Positions 39,800 to 52,580 of a DNA stretch of 64,000 nt are shown here, in pieces. Below the pieces are notes generated by a model. That model ran no database searches and was not told the origin of the DNA. It saw nothing but the letters and a program-made list of their open reading frames with translations. The position numbers and the translations under genes are program-made. Numbering within the stretch: position 1 is the stretch's first letter; each line of letters starts with the position of its first letter. The DNA comes from Diploscapter coronatus (taxonomy: Eukaryota > Nematoda > Chromadorea > Rhabditida > Rhabditidae). The stretch is taken from positions 53,529,201 through 53,593,200 of the forward strand of contig OZ038422.1 of NCBI GenBank assembly GCA_964036155.1, written 5' to 3'.

Positions 39800-42700
39800 A
39801 TGCTCCAAAATTTGATCTTTAACGTCTTCATCTCTCTGTTCGTCAACTTTTCTAATGCGCAGACAAGTGATTACAAATCCTACAAAGGGTTAGTCATTTC
39901 TTTCATGTATGAAGTAAATTCTTCGCATAATCTATTGTAAAAGAAACAATGTCAATACTTCGATATGAGATTCTAACTAGTAATGCGATTGCAAGAAAGT
40001 GAGCAGAGTTTGATCCTCGTGGAAAATTCTTCACGCTTCTTCATTTGTTCTCTCATTCAGTGACGCACAAAAATTGAATAAAAATTAATGGTTTTTAGAT
40101 GACTAATTTCTAGAATTCTTTTTTCGAATCAATCTGGAGTGAAATTTTGAGGTTCGATGGTCACTTGATTTCATCTATAAATCAGCAAGATTTTTTTTTT
40201 AAATTGATTCAATAAAAATTGATCTATGTGGCGATTCCTTCATAAATCATTGCATGTTTCAAACTTTTGTGCACCACTATTTTCTTCATCTGAAAGCAGT
40301 CTCAAAATACTTATATCAATTCACGATGATGATAGCCCGTGATTTTTATATTTTGTGATTATATAAACCTTGGTTTCGAGTTACCTTGATTTTATCAAGA
40401 TTATAATGCCGTTTCGTTGATCGAAAGAGGTTCATTGGATAAAAACTGCGCAGAAAATTATCAATCAAATCTGTTTATTTTGTCGGAAATAGTGCCATTT
40501 TATAAATGAAGGCGCAAAATTTTGTCCGCGAAAGTTAAACCGTTTTGAAATAAAAGTTAGACACACAAAAGAAAGGTGAATTCTAACAACTTTTTAAAAA
40601 TATATTTTATTTTTATTTTTCAAAGTAGTTTCAGGTATGAAATCATCAAGGTACGGCCTGATTCGGAAAAGGAAATGGACATTCTACGAAAACTAGACAA
40701 AATACTGGATAAACCTGTAAGTGTAGAGATAACTATTTTTCTTTAGCTACACGTTGCATTCTTCAAATTACTTCCACCTACTTTAACAACGTATCATTTT
40801 TAGATAGATTATCTTAAAGAACCACATAGTATACAAGATAGCGGCCACATGGTCGTTGATCCGGAAAATATATCGAAAGTCAAGGAATTTCTCGTAGATA
40901 ATGGAATGAACTACACAACTAAACGTAAACATTGCTGATTTACAGTCTTCTATCAAACTACACCCATTATCAATTATCAACTCATTTATCACTTTTGAAT
41001 GAACCACGACCATCCATCTTTTATTTAGCGGTTGAAATCGTCCCACCACGAAATCGGCGATACTCGTATGATCCATACAGATTGACTGAGGTCGTTTCCG
41101 GATATCTGAGCTTCAATGATGTGAGTTATCAGATTTTATCAACTGTCTCGAATAGTCTTTTGTAAATCACACCAGCACCCATTTGTATTCCAAGCCTAGA
41201 AAGTGGGTTTGGATTACAAATGGATAGGTCTGGAATGTGGGAGATCGGTTAAACTTATTTTCTATTTTGATTATTTCAGCAAATGAGATTCTTGGATAGA
41301 GTTGCGTTCAATTATTCAAAAATTGCGAAGGTGCGAATTGTTGGATATTCATCGGAAAATCGTCCTATCAAACTTATCAAGGTAAAAAGCGACAATTCAT
41401 ATTTGAGATGCAACTGCGTTTAAAATGATGAAGGGACTTTAAATAAATGATGGCGCAGTGATTTTTGGTATATGAATATCTTTTTTTCCAAAGAACACGC
41501 CGTTCTTGACAAAAGTCACGCGTCATTTATTAGAAATCACTTATTCATTTAGCAAAATATTGGTTGATTGCCTAAGAAATTTGTCAAAATTATTCCTTAA
41601 ATCTCTTCAGATCGGTTATCCTTCATTAACTGGCAGGTCGAAGCCGATAATTTGGATCGATGCCGGAATCCATGCCAGAGAATGGATCTCCTATTCTGTC
41701 GCTCTATACTTTATTCAACAGGTATTCGGCTAAATTCTATCCTCAGCTTGAATGCTCAACATTTAGCTGACAGAAAATCCAAAATATAATGATACATTGA
41801 AATACGTTGATTTTGTAATTGTTCCAAATGTCAATCCCGACGGGTATGAATGGAGCAGAACCAGAGAGCGACTTTGGAGAAAGACAAGGTATTTATATAT
41901 TCTTTATCCGTTGTTTTCTTTTGGCCATCTTTCACGAGTTATTCAGATCTCAAAATTACAACAGCAAATGCAAAGGCGTTGATGCAAACAGAAATTATCC
42001 GTGGCATTTCGACGAGTTGGGAGTCAGTAAGGATCCTTGCTCGTAAGAACCTAAAATAATTATATTTCAATCGAATAGTTTTAGAGAAGTTTATCCTGGA
42101 ACATATGCGCGATCTGAGCCTGAAGTGTCAGCTCTGATCAGTCAGATGATGAGCCAGAGAAGAAATATCAAAATATATGTCGCACTGCACAGCTATGGAC
42201 AGCAGATCCTCTACCCCTGGGGACATAGCAAAGGAACTTATCCTCCCGACGTTGCCGATTTGGTTAGAATCTGCTTTATATTGTCAAAAATAGGCTATCA
42301 GTAAAATGTGAGGATCCACGAAACTTTCGCAACCATTATTTCTGAAACCTCTTGACGGAAATATAATTACTATATAGGAAACTCTTGAAGATTCCGAAAA
42401 TTTTATGCATTCAACACTGAAGAAATAGTGAGCAGATTTGAATATGCCAAATTTTTCTTGCGAAATATTGAAATTGGCGTGGAATTATTTCATGACTTGT
42501 TGTTATGTCGTCAAATCGACTGCCAACAGCGTGCTTATTTCTGCACGCTAAATTCGGTTACCATGAATTTCGTGTTTCAAGGTTGGATAAAAGTCTATAT
42601 TTTAACGTGTTCAGATATCAGTTGCATACAAAATGTCAGATGCAATTCGAAGACAAGATGGAGCTTATTATCGAGTGGTCAATGGAGGAGATGGATTATG

Positions 42701-43383
42701 TAAAAATGACTAGTAAAGTTTAAAAATCAGCCAAATTTGTTCCCTTAAGACCCAGCGTCAGGAGCTTCAGATGACTGGGCCAAGAGCATTGGGATCAAAT
42801 ATACCTTCACAATCGAACTATCACCGGACAACTTAGTGTACGCTAATTTTCTTTTATTTTTATTGATACCAGTCTTTCAGTGAAGACTACCAAAGATTCA
42901 TACTAAGCGAGTCACAAATAAATCGAGTATGTACTGGCGTTTTGCCAGCCTTGGACGTTCTCATTGATACAATAAAGGAAAAGTTCGTAGGTCAGTTCAA
43001 TTCACATACGAAATTCCTACGCCTATCATTTATCATTGAAAGTAATATATGAGTTTTTCCTAATTTCAGATCCATCTGAAATGACCACAACGACAACAGC
43101 GACAACAACAACAACGACAACGACGACATATTCACCACCAGTATGGACAACCGAATATTATCAACGGACAACCACTCAATATTATCCAAAACCGTCACCA
43201 TCACAGTACTACAATTACAACATAATACCTTCGAGGCGGACAGGATCTTACTCAATAACTATGACTCAATATTATCCTAGGATTTACACTATATCTCATT
43301 CAAGGAGACCGGCAAAGTATTTTGTCACTCGGTGCCGAGGAGGAAGATGTCAAACATATGAAATGATAAACCTAAGGGGATAG
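39800..43383 (+). CDS. M14 zinc carboxypeptidase, copy 2 of 4 (B-type signature, Thr-rich tail)
   Basis: Same plan as its neighbours, with thirteen exons in phase. Signal peptide MLQNLIFNVFISLFVNFSNA, propeptide with KEMDILRKLDKILDKP and IDYLKEPHSIQD, furin-like site RNRR. Catalytic pieces are GIHAREW, VDANRNYPWHF, LHSYG, YPASGASDDW and FTIELSP; Asp sits at the 255-equivalent position. The C-terminal exon (43071-43383) is a mucin-like tail. It has a run of Thr, repeated Gln-Tyr-Tyr triplets (TQYYPKPSPSQYYNYN, TMTQYYPRIY) and an end containing RCRGGRCQTYEM. Thr runs suggest dense O-glycosylation, which is inference. Intergenic stretch 38430-39799 upstream contains no gene I can support. Confidence 0.92.
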
Positions 43384-43944
43384 GAAGCTAATCTAGAAGT
43401 TGTTATTCATGCAATCAAGTATTGCATTAACGACAATATTAGTTTCATTTATTAAGTCACTTTATGTAAAGAAATAATTTCCATGTTCGTCGGGTTTTAA
43501 ACATCCTTGATAAAAATGTGTTAATTTTTACTTCGAAAAATGAACACTATAATTTGCATTTTACCTGTGACCTATTATTTAGAAGAACAAACACTCCGCT
43601 GATAGATGACACATAAGCATATCGAATTTCTCAGATTGTTTTCGTCCCTTCGAACAAAACCGGAATTCTAAACCAATTAGCATCGATTGAACAACAACTC
43701 GAGAGAATTATAGCGTGTTCAAAATTCCTCGACTTTCATCGAATTGATATGGGCCTGGCCAGCGGAATTCGTTCAATCGGTTATCGGTCGGCACACAAAC
43801 CTGGGTCTGATTGGGGTGAAATAGCGGAACCAGCAGCGTCGTGGCGTTTTTTCCTCCCACTTCCCCGCCCGTCTGTTGGGCTTCGATTTTGGTTTCATGC
43901 TTTCACACTTTGCCACTCATTTGCAGCAGTTGTATTATCACTAC

Positions 43945-46757
43945 ATGACTGTTTCATGGCTTCTTCTTTTGACAATCAGTTTGCTACTCCCAATAAGTGT
44001 CTCATCAATCGATGCTCTACCAGTAGGCTATGATACGTACAAAGGGTAAGCTTCGAGACAATTTCAGAAACTATTTGTTGCTTTCAGGTATGAGATTATT
44101 ACGGTGCAAACGAATTCCGAGAAGGATATGGATTCCCTGCGAAAATTGGATCTAATTTTGGAAGATCCGGTAAAATTACGCTGATTTTTTAATTATGAAG
44201 AGGGGTGATAAAATTGATGAGATTCGTGTTGCATCAGGTCTGTCTCGAGTCTATTACTATCAGATTTTACCATAACAATAGTCAGTTTACTGCAGACTCA
44301 CTAATGATGCGTTTTTAGGATCTGTTCAGACTTAGTTGCAGTGCAACTCGTTCGAAATAGCATGGAAAGTTAAGAGAGCAAAAGAAATTATGCAATCGCA
44401 TTCTCTTCACTTACCATACTATTTTGAGCGAGTTGCAAATTGCAACTAGGCATGAACAGACCCTCACTAAATGACAATAAGAATGTGATTTAGAGCACAA
44501 CATAAAAATGCTGTAAATTAATTGTCAATAACTGATTACTTGAGGCAAAATAAAGGGGCCTAAATTTTTATTATGGAAATTAGCACGACTTTTGCACCAG
44601 ATAGATATAGCGACATTTTATGGATTCAAGAAATGGTTCTGGCCGCTTTTGAAATTACGCAATGTACATTTTGCATATTCGAATTTGTGTAACGTTTTCT
44701 GTTTCAGGTAGTCGGTTCTTGGCAATATTACACGCGAAAATGTTTCTATCTTTGATGCTTTGTTTATAATTTGTATAGATAGACTGCGTGTTTCTCCATT
44801 GATCATCACACAATAAGAGAAGAATCGAGAGAATTAGGCTTTCAGATCGATTATTTGAAGGAACCAAATCGAGTTCGGGGAAATGGCGATATGCTCGTTG
44901 GTTCGGACAATATACCGAAGGTCAAGCAATTTCTAGCTGACCATAAAATATTGTTCACGTCTAAACGTAAGACATTGAATGTCATATGGATTTCAATCAG
45001 GCAAATATATTTGATGTGGATAATTTGGTTTCAGCAGTTCACATCCCATCTGTGCGAAGTCGACGACAATTGAGGCCTTTCGTTTCTAATCAATTGAATG
45101 AAATTACCTCAAACTATTTGAGCTACGATGATGTTTGTTGCAAATCCATGAACACCTCATTCTTATCAGTCAATATTTCAGCAAATGCGATTTGTGGATG
45201 AAACTGCAGCAAAATATCCATATCTAGCGAGAACCAGAATAATAGCCACGTCTTCAGAAGGACGACCCATTAAACTCATCCAAGTATCTTCAACCAATTA
45301 GATGATTTCGCAGTTTAATGCTCAGATAGGTTATCCGTCGTCACCAAATCAACAAGTCAAACCGATCATCTGGATTGAGGCAGGCATTCATGCTAGAGAA
45401 TGGATCTCCCATCCAGTTGCTTTGTTTCTGATTCAACAGGTTCACAAATATTTGGTTTTTTTTTGTTTTATTTTCTAATTATCATTAGTTGACGCAAAAC
45501 CCAAGATATGCTGAAGCGGTCAAAGCGATCGACTTCAATATTGTTCCAAACGCCAATCCGGACGGATATGAATTTTCCAGGTTGAAGCATCGATTTTGGA
45601 GAAAAACTAGGTAAACGTGGAGAATTGCCTTTAGGTTGAATCAAACTTTATTCTTTCAGATCAAAATATGCCAACAACAAATGCTACGGTGTGGATGGGA
45701 ATAGGAATTTTCCCTTTCATTGGAATGAGGCTGATGCCTCGGGATACTCTTGCTCGTGAGAGTGTTTCTCTCTCTCTCTCTACCGGATTCTTGATTAATC
45801 CAATTTCAGGGAAATTTACCCTGGTCCCTTCGTAGCGAGCGAACCCGAGGTTTCTGCTTTCGTGAGAGAAATAACTGCACAACGATGGAACATCAAGGCA
45901 TACGTTTCTCTTCATTCGTATGGACAAAGAATTCTCTATCCTTGGGGTCATCAAACTCACACATATCCAGTTGATGTTGAGGATTTGAAATCACTTGCCA
46001 ACAGAATGGCAGGGGCAATTCGGAATTATGATGGCACAATCTACGAAGTGATGAATGCCGGGGATGGATTATGTAGGCTTTAAGTGCCAATCAAAAATAA
46101 AACCCATTTTCCTTCAGATCCAGCGTCCGGAGCTTCTGACGATTGGGCAAAGAGTATGGGAGTTAAATATTCGTACACAATCGAACTGTCACCTCCTGAC
46201 TTCAAGCAAGTCTTCTAGTCATATGCAGAGCTTTTCTGATTCTGATTCTGGATTGTCAAAATATCAACTACAAATTTAGGATTATAAGATCTGAGAAATT
46301 TGAAATTCTTAAACCTGAATTTTTCAAATTTATAAATAGAAACATCCCAGATCGCAATGTTTCAGTTTAGAAAGAGAGCTAAATATAAAGTTCTTTTTCC
46401 ATCAATTACATGATCAATAACCATTCTTTCAAGGAAAACTATGATTAGAGCTATAAAAGAGCTTTGCAAATAATTTCTAATCTTCAGCCAAGCTAGTCAA
46501 GGATTTCTATTGGAAGAATCTCAAATAAACCGGGTTTGTAACGAGGTATTGAGAGCGTTCGATGTCCTTATCAATCAAATTATGCAAGAATTCGTAGGTT
46601 TGTGTATCGTTTTCCTTCGAAATTTATCTATATTCTTTCAGTAGGACCAACTAATTTTGCTCCAAAATATCGCAAGCCGAACCCTCAATACTTTCTTCGT
46701 CGTCACGCAAAGATGAGACGCATTGTTGGACGAGCCGGAAGAGTTCGAAATGGTTAA
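43945..46757 (+). CDS. M14 zinc carboxypeptidase, copy 3 of 4 (B-type signature, basic tail)
   Basis: ATG at 43945 lies 19 bases behind a TTTGCAG acceptor. Signal peptide MTVSWLLLLTISLLLPISVS, propeptide with EKDMDSLRKLDLILEDP and a furin-like site RSRR. Catalytic residues are in GIHAREW, VDGNRNFPFHW, LHSYG, YPASGASDDW and YTIELSP; Asp is at the 255-equivalent position. Differences from the other copies are an acidic residue in WIEAGIHAREW, loss of the intron after DVEDL, and an apparent GC donor (AA|GCAAGT) after ELSPPDF. The tail is basic (KYRKPNPQYFLRRHAKMRR, then VGRAGRVRNG), resembling that of copy 1. AATAAA lies near 46985. The following 46758-48023 is intergenic, with a purine-rich run at about 47450-47620. 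Confidence 0.92.
44318..44453. repeat. Small palindromic element in intron 2 of carboxypeptidase copy 3
   Basis: Arms of about 60 bases: GTTGCAGTGCAACTCG on the left and, reversed, GTTGCAATTTGCAACTCG on the right. The outer ends read GATCTGTTCA and TGAACAGACC. Similar words TCACTAATGA and TCACTAAATGA lie outside the two ends. Confidence 0.75.
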
Positions 46758-48023
46758 TTTCAACGTAAGCACAATTAATCAAAATCTAATACGGAAAACA
46801 TCGATAGACGATTTATTTTCTGTCTAACTCAGCTCTTGATTATAAAATTATTAGTCGCTTATTACATGTTAATCTGCTATTGTTTTAAATAGCATTTTTA
46901 TTGAAATGAAACGGGTTTGGTTGACTGATAAGTGTTGAAATTTTCGTGGATTTTGTAGCACATTATATGTTGATTTTAATCCTGAATAAAATAGTCGATA
47001 AAGGTTTTCTATTTCCAATGAAAATATTTTAGCTCAGCGCATATGAAGATGCATGAAATTTGAATTATTGCGACAGAAATTATTGGACACCTTATTATTT
47101 CTGCGCATTTTGATATGAAATTAAACAAAAGATCCGATTCTTCTTTCATAGTGTTGTCCTACAGATACTTTTTCAATAATGTGATTCTATGTTTAGCTTT
47201 CAATACCGTTATTTTCGAAATTTTTGTTGCGATTTTGATTTTGAATTTGTAATTGAATGTTTGAAAATGTAATGCGACACCCACAATGATATCACGGAGT
47301 TTGATTGCGGAACTTGGCTAATCAGGCCATCCTCAAGGCTCATTGCCTTCCCTCCGTCCTTCCGATTGCCAGGTTTGAGTTTCACGTTTCACACTTTCGC
47401 AATTGTGCCTTGGGCCATGCTTCGTTCTGTCAGCTGGAAAGAGCGATTCTTGAGGGAGTGGAGAGGGTGACATCTGAAAAAGTGAACAATTAGAACTGAA
47501 GGAGAGAAAAAGAGGGAGGAGTTCAAAGAGTTTCGAGACACAAGAAAATGAGCAAGTGAAATGAAGAAATGAAACAGTCAAAGCAGAAAGCAGAGCGGCA
47601 AGGCAGAAAGTAGAGAAGTCAACATTTCCGTTGCATTCCCAGCTGCAACTCCTTGCTAATAATCTGCCCGCTCAAGTGTTTTATCGACAAATTGCTCATA
47701 AAAATTCACAGGCTCCTAGAAAAAGACCACTTTTGCCTATATTTTTTTTCTTTCCCTCGTACTATTTCTTAGAAAAAGTGGTGGCTTTTTCTATGAGCCA
47801 AATTCACATTCAATCCAATATTTCTTATTCATAATAGCCCATTCCCATTTTTTTCTTTCTAAAAGTAGAAAATAGAAAACGTTTCGAATTTTTCTCTAAA
47901 TGCATTCACAAATTCTTTGAATTGTCGTTTATTGGATCAAAGAATGTGGAATTTTCCAATATTTAACCGTTATAAGTCGCATATGCACTCCCATTTCAGC
48001 CATTTCCCTCCCTGCCCCTTTCC

Positions 48024-51000
48024 ATGCCGGTATCTCTGCCCCTCTCCCTCTTCCAGTCTCGCAATCAGCTGCTCCTTCAAATTCCCTTCCTAGTCAGCCT
48101 CATCCTCCTTCTACACGGGTCATCATTTTCAAATGCAGAAACGACGGGTTACGAGACATTCGAAGGGTAAGTCATCAATGAATTAAGGCAATTATCCTAG
48201 CGCTAAAAGCGTAGAGAAATGTTCGAAAATCTATCATGTTTTGAGCAAACATTACGTGAAAAGGAGTGATATCTGTTTGAGCAAGTGATAAAGCCGTGAA
48301 TATTGCCGTTTCGAATGACGGTGATTTGCGAGCTTATTTCATTCTGTGAAAGGAGATCACAACTATCACGAGCAAATGGCACCGTTCCCGAATGAAGTTT
48401 GGTGCCTCGATTTCCCTCACGTTATGAAGATTTTCTTCATTCGTCATGGGAAAAATCGTTTCTAGTCTTTGAAAATGCGCGGTCGGTTGTTTCGCAACTT
48501 CGGAGCCTAGTTAAACCACAAAAGAATGGAAATCTCGAATTCGCGAAAAATGACGCGTTCAAATCTCTACAAGTTCATTACTAAAAGTGAAGTTGCTTTT
48601 AATCGAACACGTCATTTTTCGTTTTTTTTATTTTCTAAAATTCGTATCAAATTTTCGAATCTGAATCGCTTATGACTTCGAGTTTACCCTTCAATCGAAC
48701 TTAGTCATTCCGGATCGAGTTTTAGCAATTCTCATTTTTCAGAGACTTCTTTCCTTTCCGAAAGATCTCCAAAATTCCTCGTGATTTTTTTCTGCGTAAT
48801 TTCGGCTCGCGTGAGTCATTTTAGCGTCAAGCTACCTACTAATTGAGTAGTATCTGTAATTTGAGACCATTTTGTCAGACTGTTTACTCACAACGTTGCG
48901 AATTTTGGCATAGTTTGCTTACTATTTTTCCCTTGACACTTACTCATCTTTTGCCAAGTTCAGGTATGAAATTGTCAAAGTGCAACCTGGTTCAGAACAA
49001 GATATGGATACCTTACGCAAGTTGGATCGTACATTAGAACAACGGGCAAGTTAAAATCGTCCTTGAGTTGCGAATGATTCATGATTTTCAGCTCGACTAT
49101 TTGAAAGAGCCACGTGGACTTCGGGACAGCAGCGGATACTTGCTGGTGGGTCCGAGCAATTTGCGCAGAGTCAAACGGTTTCTCGCAGAGCACAGGCTGC
49201 ACTTCGATGCCAAGCGTAAGTTCATAAAAAATTCACCCCTTTTCACGGAAAATATTCAAGGTTTTGACTATAATTTCAATTTCTATCTTGATCAGTGCGG
49301 TGTATGATTTCTCGCACCGCCAACATCCCTGCTCTTGATTCAGATGAAAAATTACCCTATGGTCGTATTCATAAATGCGTCGGGAGGCTCCCTTACACCT
49401 CTCGATCGCTTTTTATCACAGTGAAAAGTTACCGGGAGTCTTCCGATGTGTTTTATGAATACGGACATTGGAATCTTACTTTTTCCCTAAAAATCTCAGG
49501 TTCCTTGAAATCATTTTCAAGTTCAGCGCTTTACGTTCCTTCGATCCGGAATCGACGAGCTCTGCAGCAAAACAACCCGCTCAATTCGAACGAAATCCTC
49601 TCCAACTATCTCGGCTACGAGGATGTGAGTTTCAAAACATAAATTGTAAATATTCCTCTTGGAAAGTTTTTTTTACAAAGATATTCATTTTATTTGTCAA
49701 TTTATAGATTTTCACGAAAAATAATAATTTAATTTTGCGTTTTCAGCAGATGCAATTTGTGGATCAGATAGCTGCCGCTTATCCCGACATCGTCAAAACA
49801 AAAACCGTCATCAATTCAACTGAAGGGAGACCGATCAAAATGGTGCAGGTGAGTATTATTCGATGTTTGTAAATTTACGCCAAAGTTAGGAATTTGAATA
49901 GTTTTCTGTAGTTCTACAAATTTAAAAAAAGCGTATTCAATGAGAATCCCCAGTTCGGCTATCCATCTGCAACAGGCGAGGCGAAGCCGATAATTTGGAT
50001 CGACGCAGGAATACACTCGAGGGAATGGATTTCTTACTCGGTCGCTCTATTCCTAATCCAACAGGTTCGAATATTGCCATTTCTATGATTCCATATAATG
50101 TTTTGTTATATCGTCGATAATTGATAATCTTTCGACAAATTAGTTTTAAAAAGTTCTTTTTATCCGCATTCACGTGAAAATCCACTATAGTCTGGTTTTT
50201 TAGAAGCTATTTCTTGATTTTCAGTTGGCACAAAACCCCAAATATCTGCCTGTGTTGAAGTTGATCGACATCGTCATCGTGCCGAACGCCAATCCGGACG
50301 GCTACGAATTCTCGCGGCACACCAATAGATTGTGGAGGAAAACGAGGTCTGAATGGATATTGTCGTTCAGAAATGCTGCTAATCACTTATTGGTCGAAAT
50401 TCTGGTTTCAAAATTTTGAGCCAACCCTGCTCGATTCAGATTTTGAAAATTTCTGGATGATCATTCTCATTCGGAGTTTTCAAACCATCTATTCCGCTTC
50501 ATCACTATCAATTATGCAAGATTTTACATCGAAATTTTGCCGCTTTTCTCTGCCATGTAGTTTCTGCATAGCCATACACTTCCAAGGTCCGTGTTCTTGT
50601 TTACTGAATCTTCCCATTCAGATCGAAACATGAGAAAGACAGATGCTACGGCACAGACGGAAACAGGAACTTTCCCTTTAAATGGGGACAGTCTGGAGTT
50701 GAGTGGAATCCCTGCTCGTGAGTTTCCATAAAAATCACTTCTTCAATTCAAAATCATCGGTATCTAGAGAAAGGAAAACTTTCGAGGTTTACGATCACAT
50801 GATCACTTATATTGTTCACTATGGGTCACTTCACCAAATTGAAGAGTTCATATTCTTTTCTTCAATAGCTTTATGTGTATTCTAGAATTGTCGGGGTTGT
50901 CCTTTATTGAATTATTCGAAGGACCGGTATTTATCACTAACTGTAATCTTTCAGTGAGATTTATCCTGGCCCGAAGACAGAGTCGGAGCCGGAAGTGGCT

Positions 51001-52580
51001 GGTCTGATACGGGAGATGACGAGTCAGAAAGATAACATCAAGGTCTACATCAGCCTGCACTCCTTCGGGCAGCAGATTCTCTATCCGTGGGGCTATAAGA
51101 CGCACACATATCCGCTTGATGTCATGGATTTGGTTTGTTTTCTTTTTTTTTTTTTTAAAGATTTTTGAAATTCATAAGCAGAGATGTGGCTATGAATTTC
51201 TTCATTGACAGCCACCAGCGTCTATTTCATTATCAATTTTTTACCTTGCATCTCAGACAATAAGATGATCTTCATGCCTTTTGAAAACGATGCATTTTAA
51301 TTTTTTAAATCAACCTTTCTATCCATTCTTCCGTACAAAGCGAGAATTTTTAGAAATCAGTCGGAATGAAAATGTCAGATGCGATTCGGCAATACGGCGG
51401 AACGACCTATTCTGTGGTCAATAGTGCAGATTCTCTATGTGAGGGTTCCTTTAATTAATTATATCGATAGATTTATTTTTAAAAATTCAAGTGAGCATTT
51501 TATGAAAGTGAAGTAGAATTGTACGAACGTGTAGAGAAGGAGGTACTATTCATGATCAAAATCAACCGACGTAACTTTTTGTCACAAATCTACCGACATC
51601 AAAAGTTGATTTTTCTATTGCAAACATTTTTAGATGCGGCCTCAGGTGCATCGGATGATTGGGCGAAGAGCATTGGCATCAAGTACGCCTACACGATCGA
51701 ATTATCACCATCAGATATGAGGCAATGCATATTTTTTCCAATTATATCAACAATTCATATTTTCTGTATTTTTGACAGATTTTTTCATCATTTTTGATTC
51801 ACAAACGTCTAATTTTCAGTCAAAACAATGAGGGATTCGTTCTGGAAGAGTCGCAGATCAGTCGAGTTTGCAACGAAATACTGCCTGCCTTGGACGTGCT
51901 CATAAACACCACTTTGAGTGAATTCCTAGGTCAGTCAGTTCCTCTGCCATCCACTCTTGACTTTCACTTTCCCTTCAACTTATACGGTTATCACCAATGA
52001 ACCCATCTATCCACCTACACTCTACGTGGTTCTCGAGAGAAAGAGTGTTATCGGTTCCCCCGAGATCACTAGCTCCACCTCAGCAATCCTCCTCTTCTTC
52101 AGAACCTTCCTATGCATTCAAACAGCTTCGTATCACTTCAGTCACAATCTTCATCTTGGCTTACTTAACCGCAGATTGATCACTCGCGATACTTAATTCA
52201 CGCGAAAAAAACAAACAGCATTCTCAACTAATAAGTTTTGCATGGTGAAGGAAAGCTAGAATTGGATTGGAAATTGATGAAGCCTCTTACGCCTTTATGA
52301 GAGGAAAGTAATTTCTATTTTGAAGAAATGGTAGTGATGCCAAATTATGCGTTTTGCTTGAAATAAGGCTAGAAAATAAACAATGAATTGATCATTCTGA
52401 AAGGTGTGTGTGTGTGCGTATGTTTCTTCGCTATTTTTGCAATTTTCTATTTTTTCTTATTTCATTCTTTTACTTCAAAACTTCTCTACATTTCAACCAG
52501 CTCAAAGTAACATAATAATTTTAGCTCCAGCAAATGATTACGGTGTCAAGCTACCTAAAACTACGGATAATTATTTCTAA
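48024..52580 (+). CDS. M14 zinc carboxypeptidase, copy 4 of 4 (variant active-site surroundings)
   Basis: ATG at 48024 lies 24 bases behind a CATTTCAG acceptor. A long signal region (MPVSLPLSLFQSRNQ then LLLQIPFLVSLILLLHGSS) is followed by the propeptide (EQDMDTLRKLDRTLEQR) and furin-like site RNRR. Zinc ligands and catalytic residues are kept: GIHSREW, TDGNRNFPFKW, LHSFG, YAASGASDDW, YTIELSP. Three changes stand out against the other copies: HSREW for HAREW, FKW for FHW, and LHSFG for LHSYG. Two introns use apparent GC donors (CGG|GCAAGT near 49047 and AG|GCAATG near 51721). The last exon chosen (52525-52580, ending KTTDNYF) resembles the copy 3 tail. An alternative last exon at about 52047-52179 is discussed in the findings. 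Confidence 0.88.
49362..49469. repeat. Small palindromic element in intron 3 of carboxypeptidase copy 4
   Basis: GGTCGTATTCATAAATGCGT on the left pairs with the reverse of TGTTTTATGAATACGGAC on the right. Inner words GGGAGGCTCCC and CGGGAGTC continue the stem imperfectly. About 108 bases, no coding capacity. Confidence 0.7.

Noticed and set aside
49295..49642. 115-codon frame running into carboxypeptidase copy 4 exon
   Set aside because: The upstream part is an intronic palindromic element; only the part after the acceptor near 49527 is coding, in a frame fixed by the neighbouring exons.
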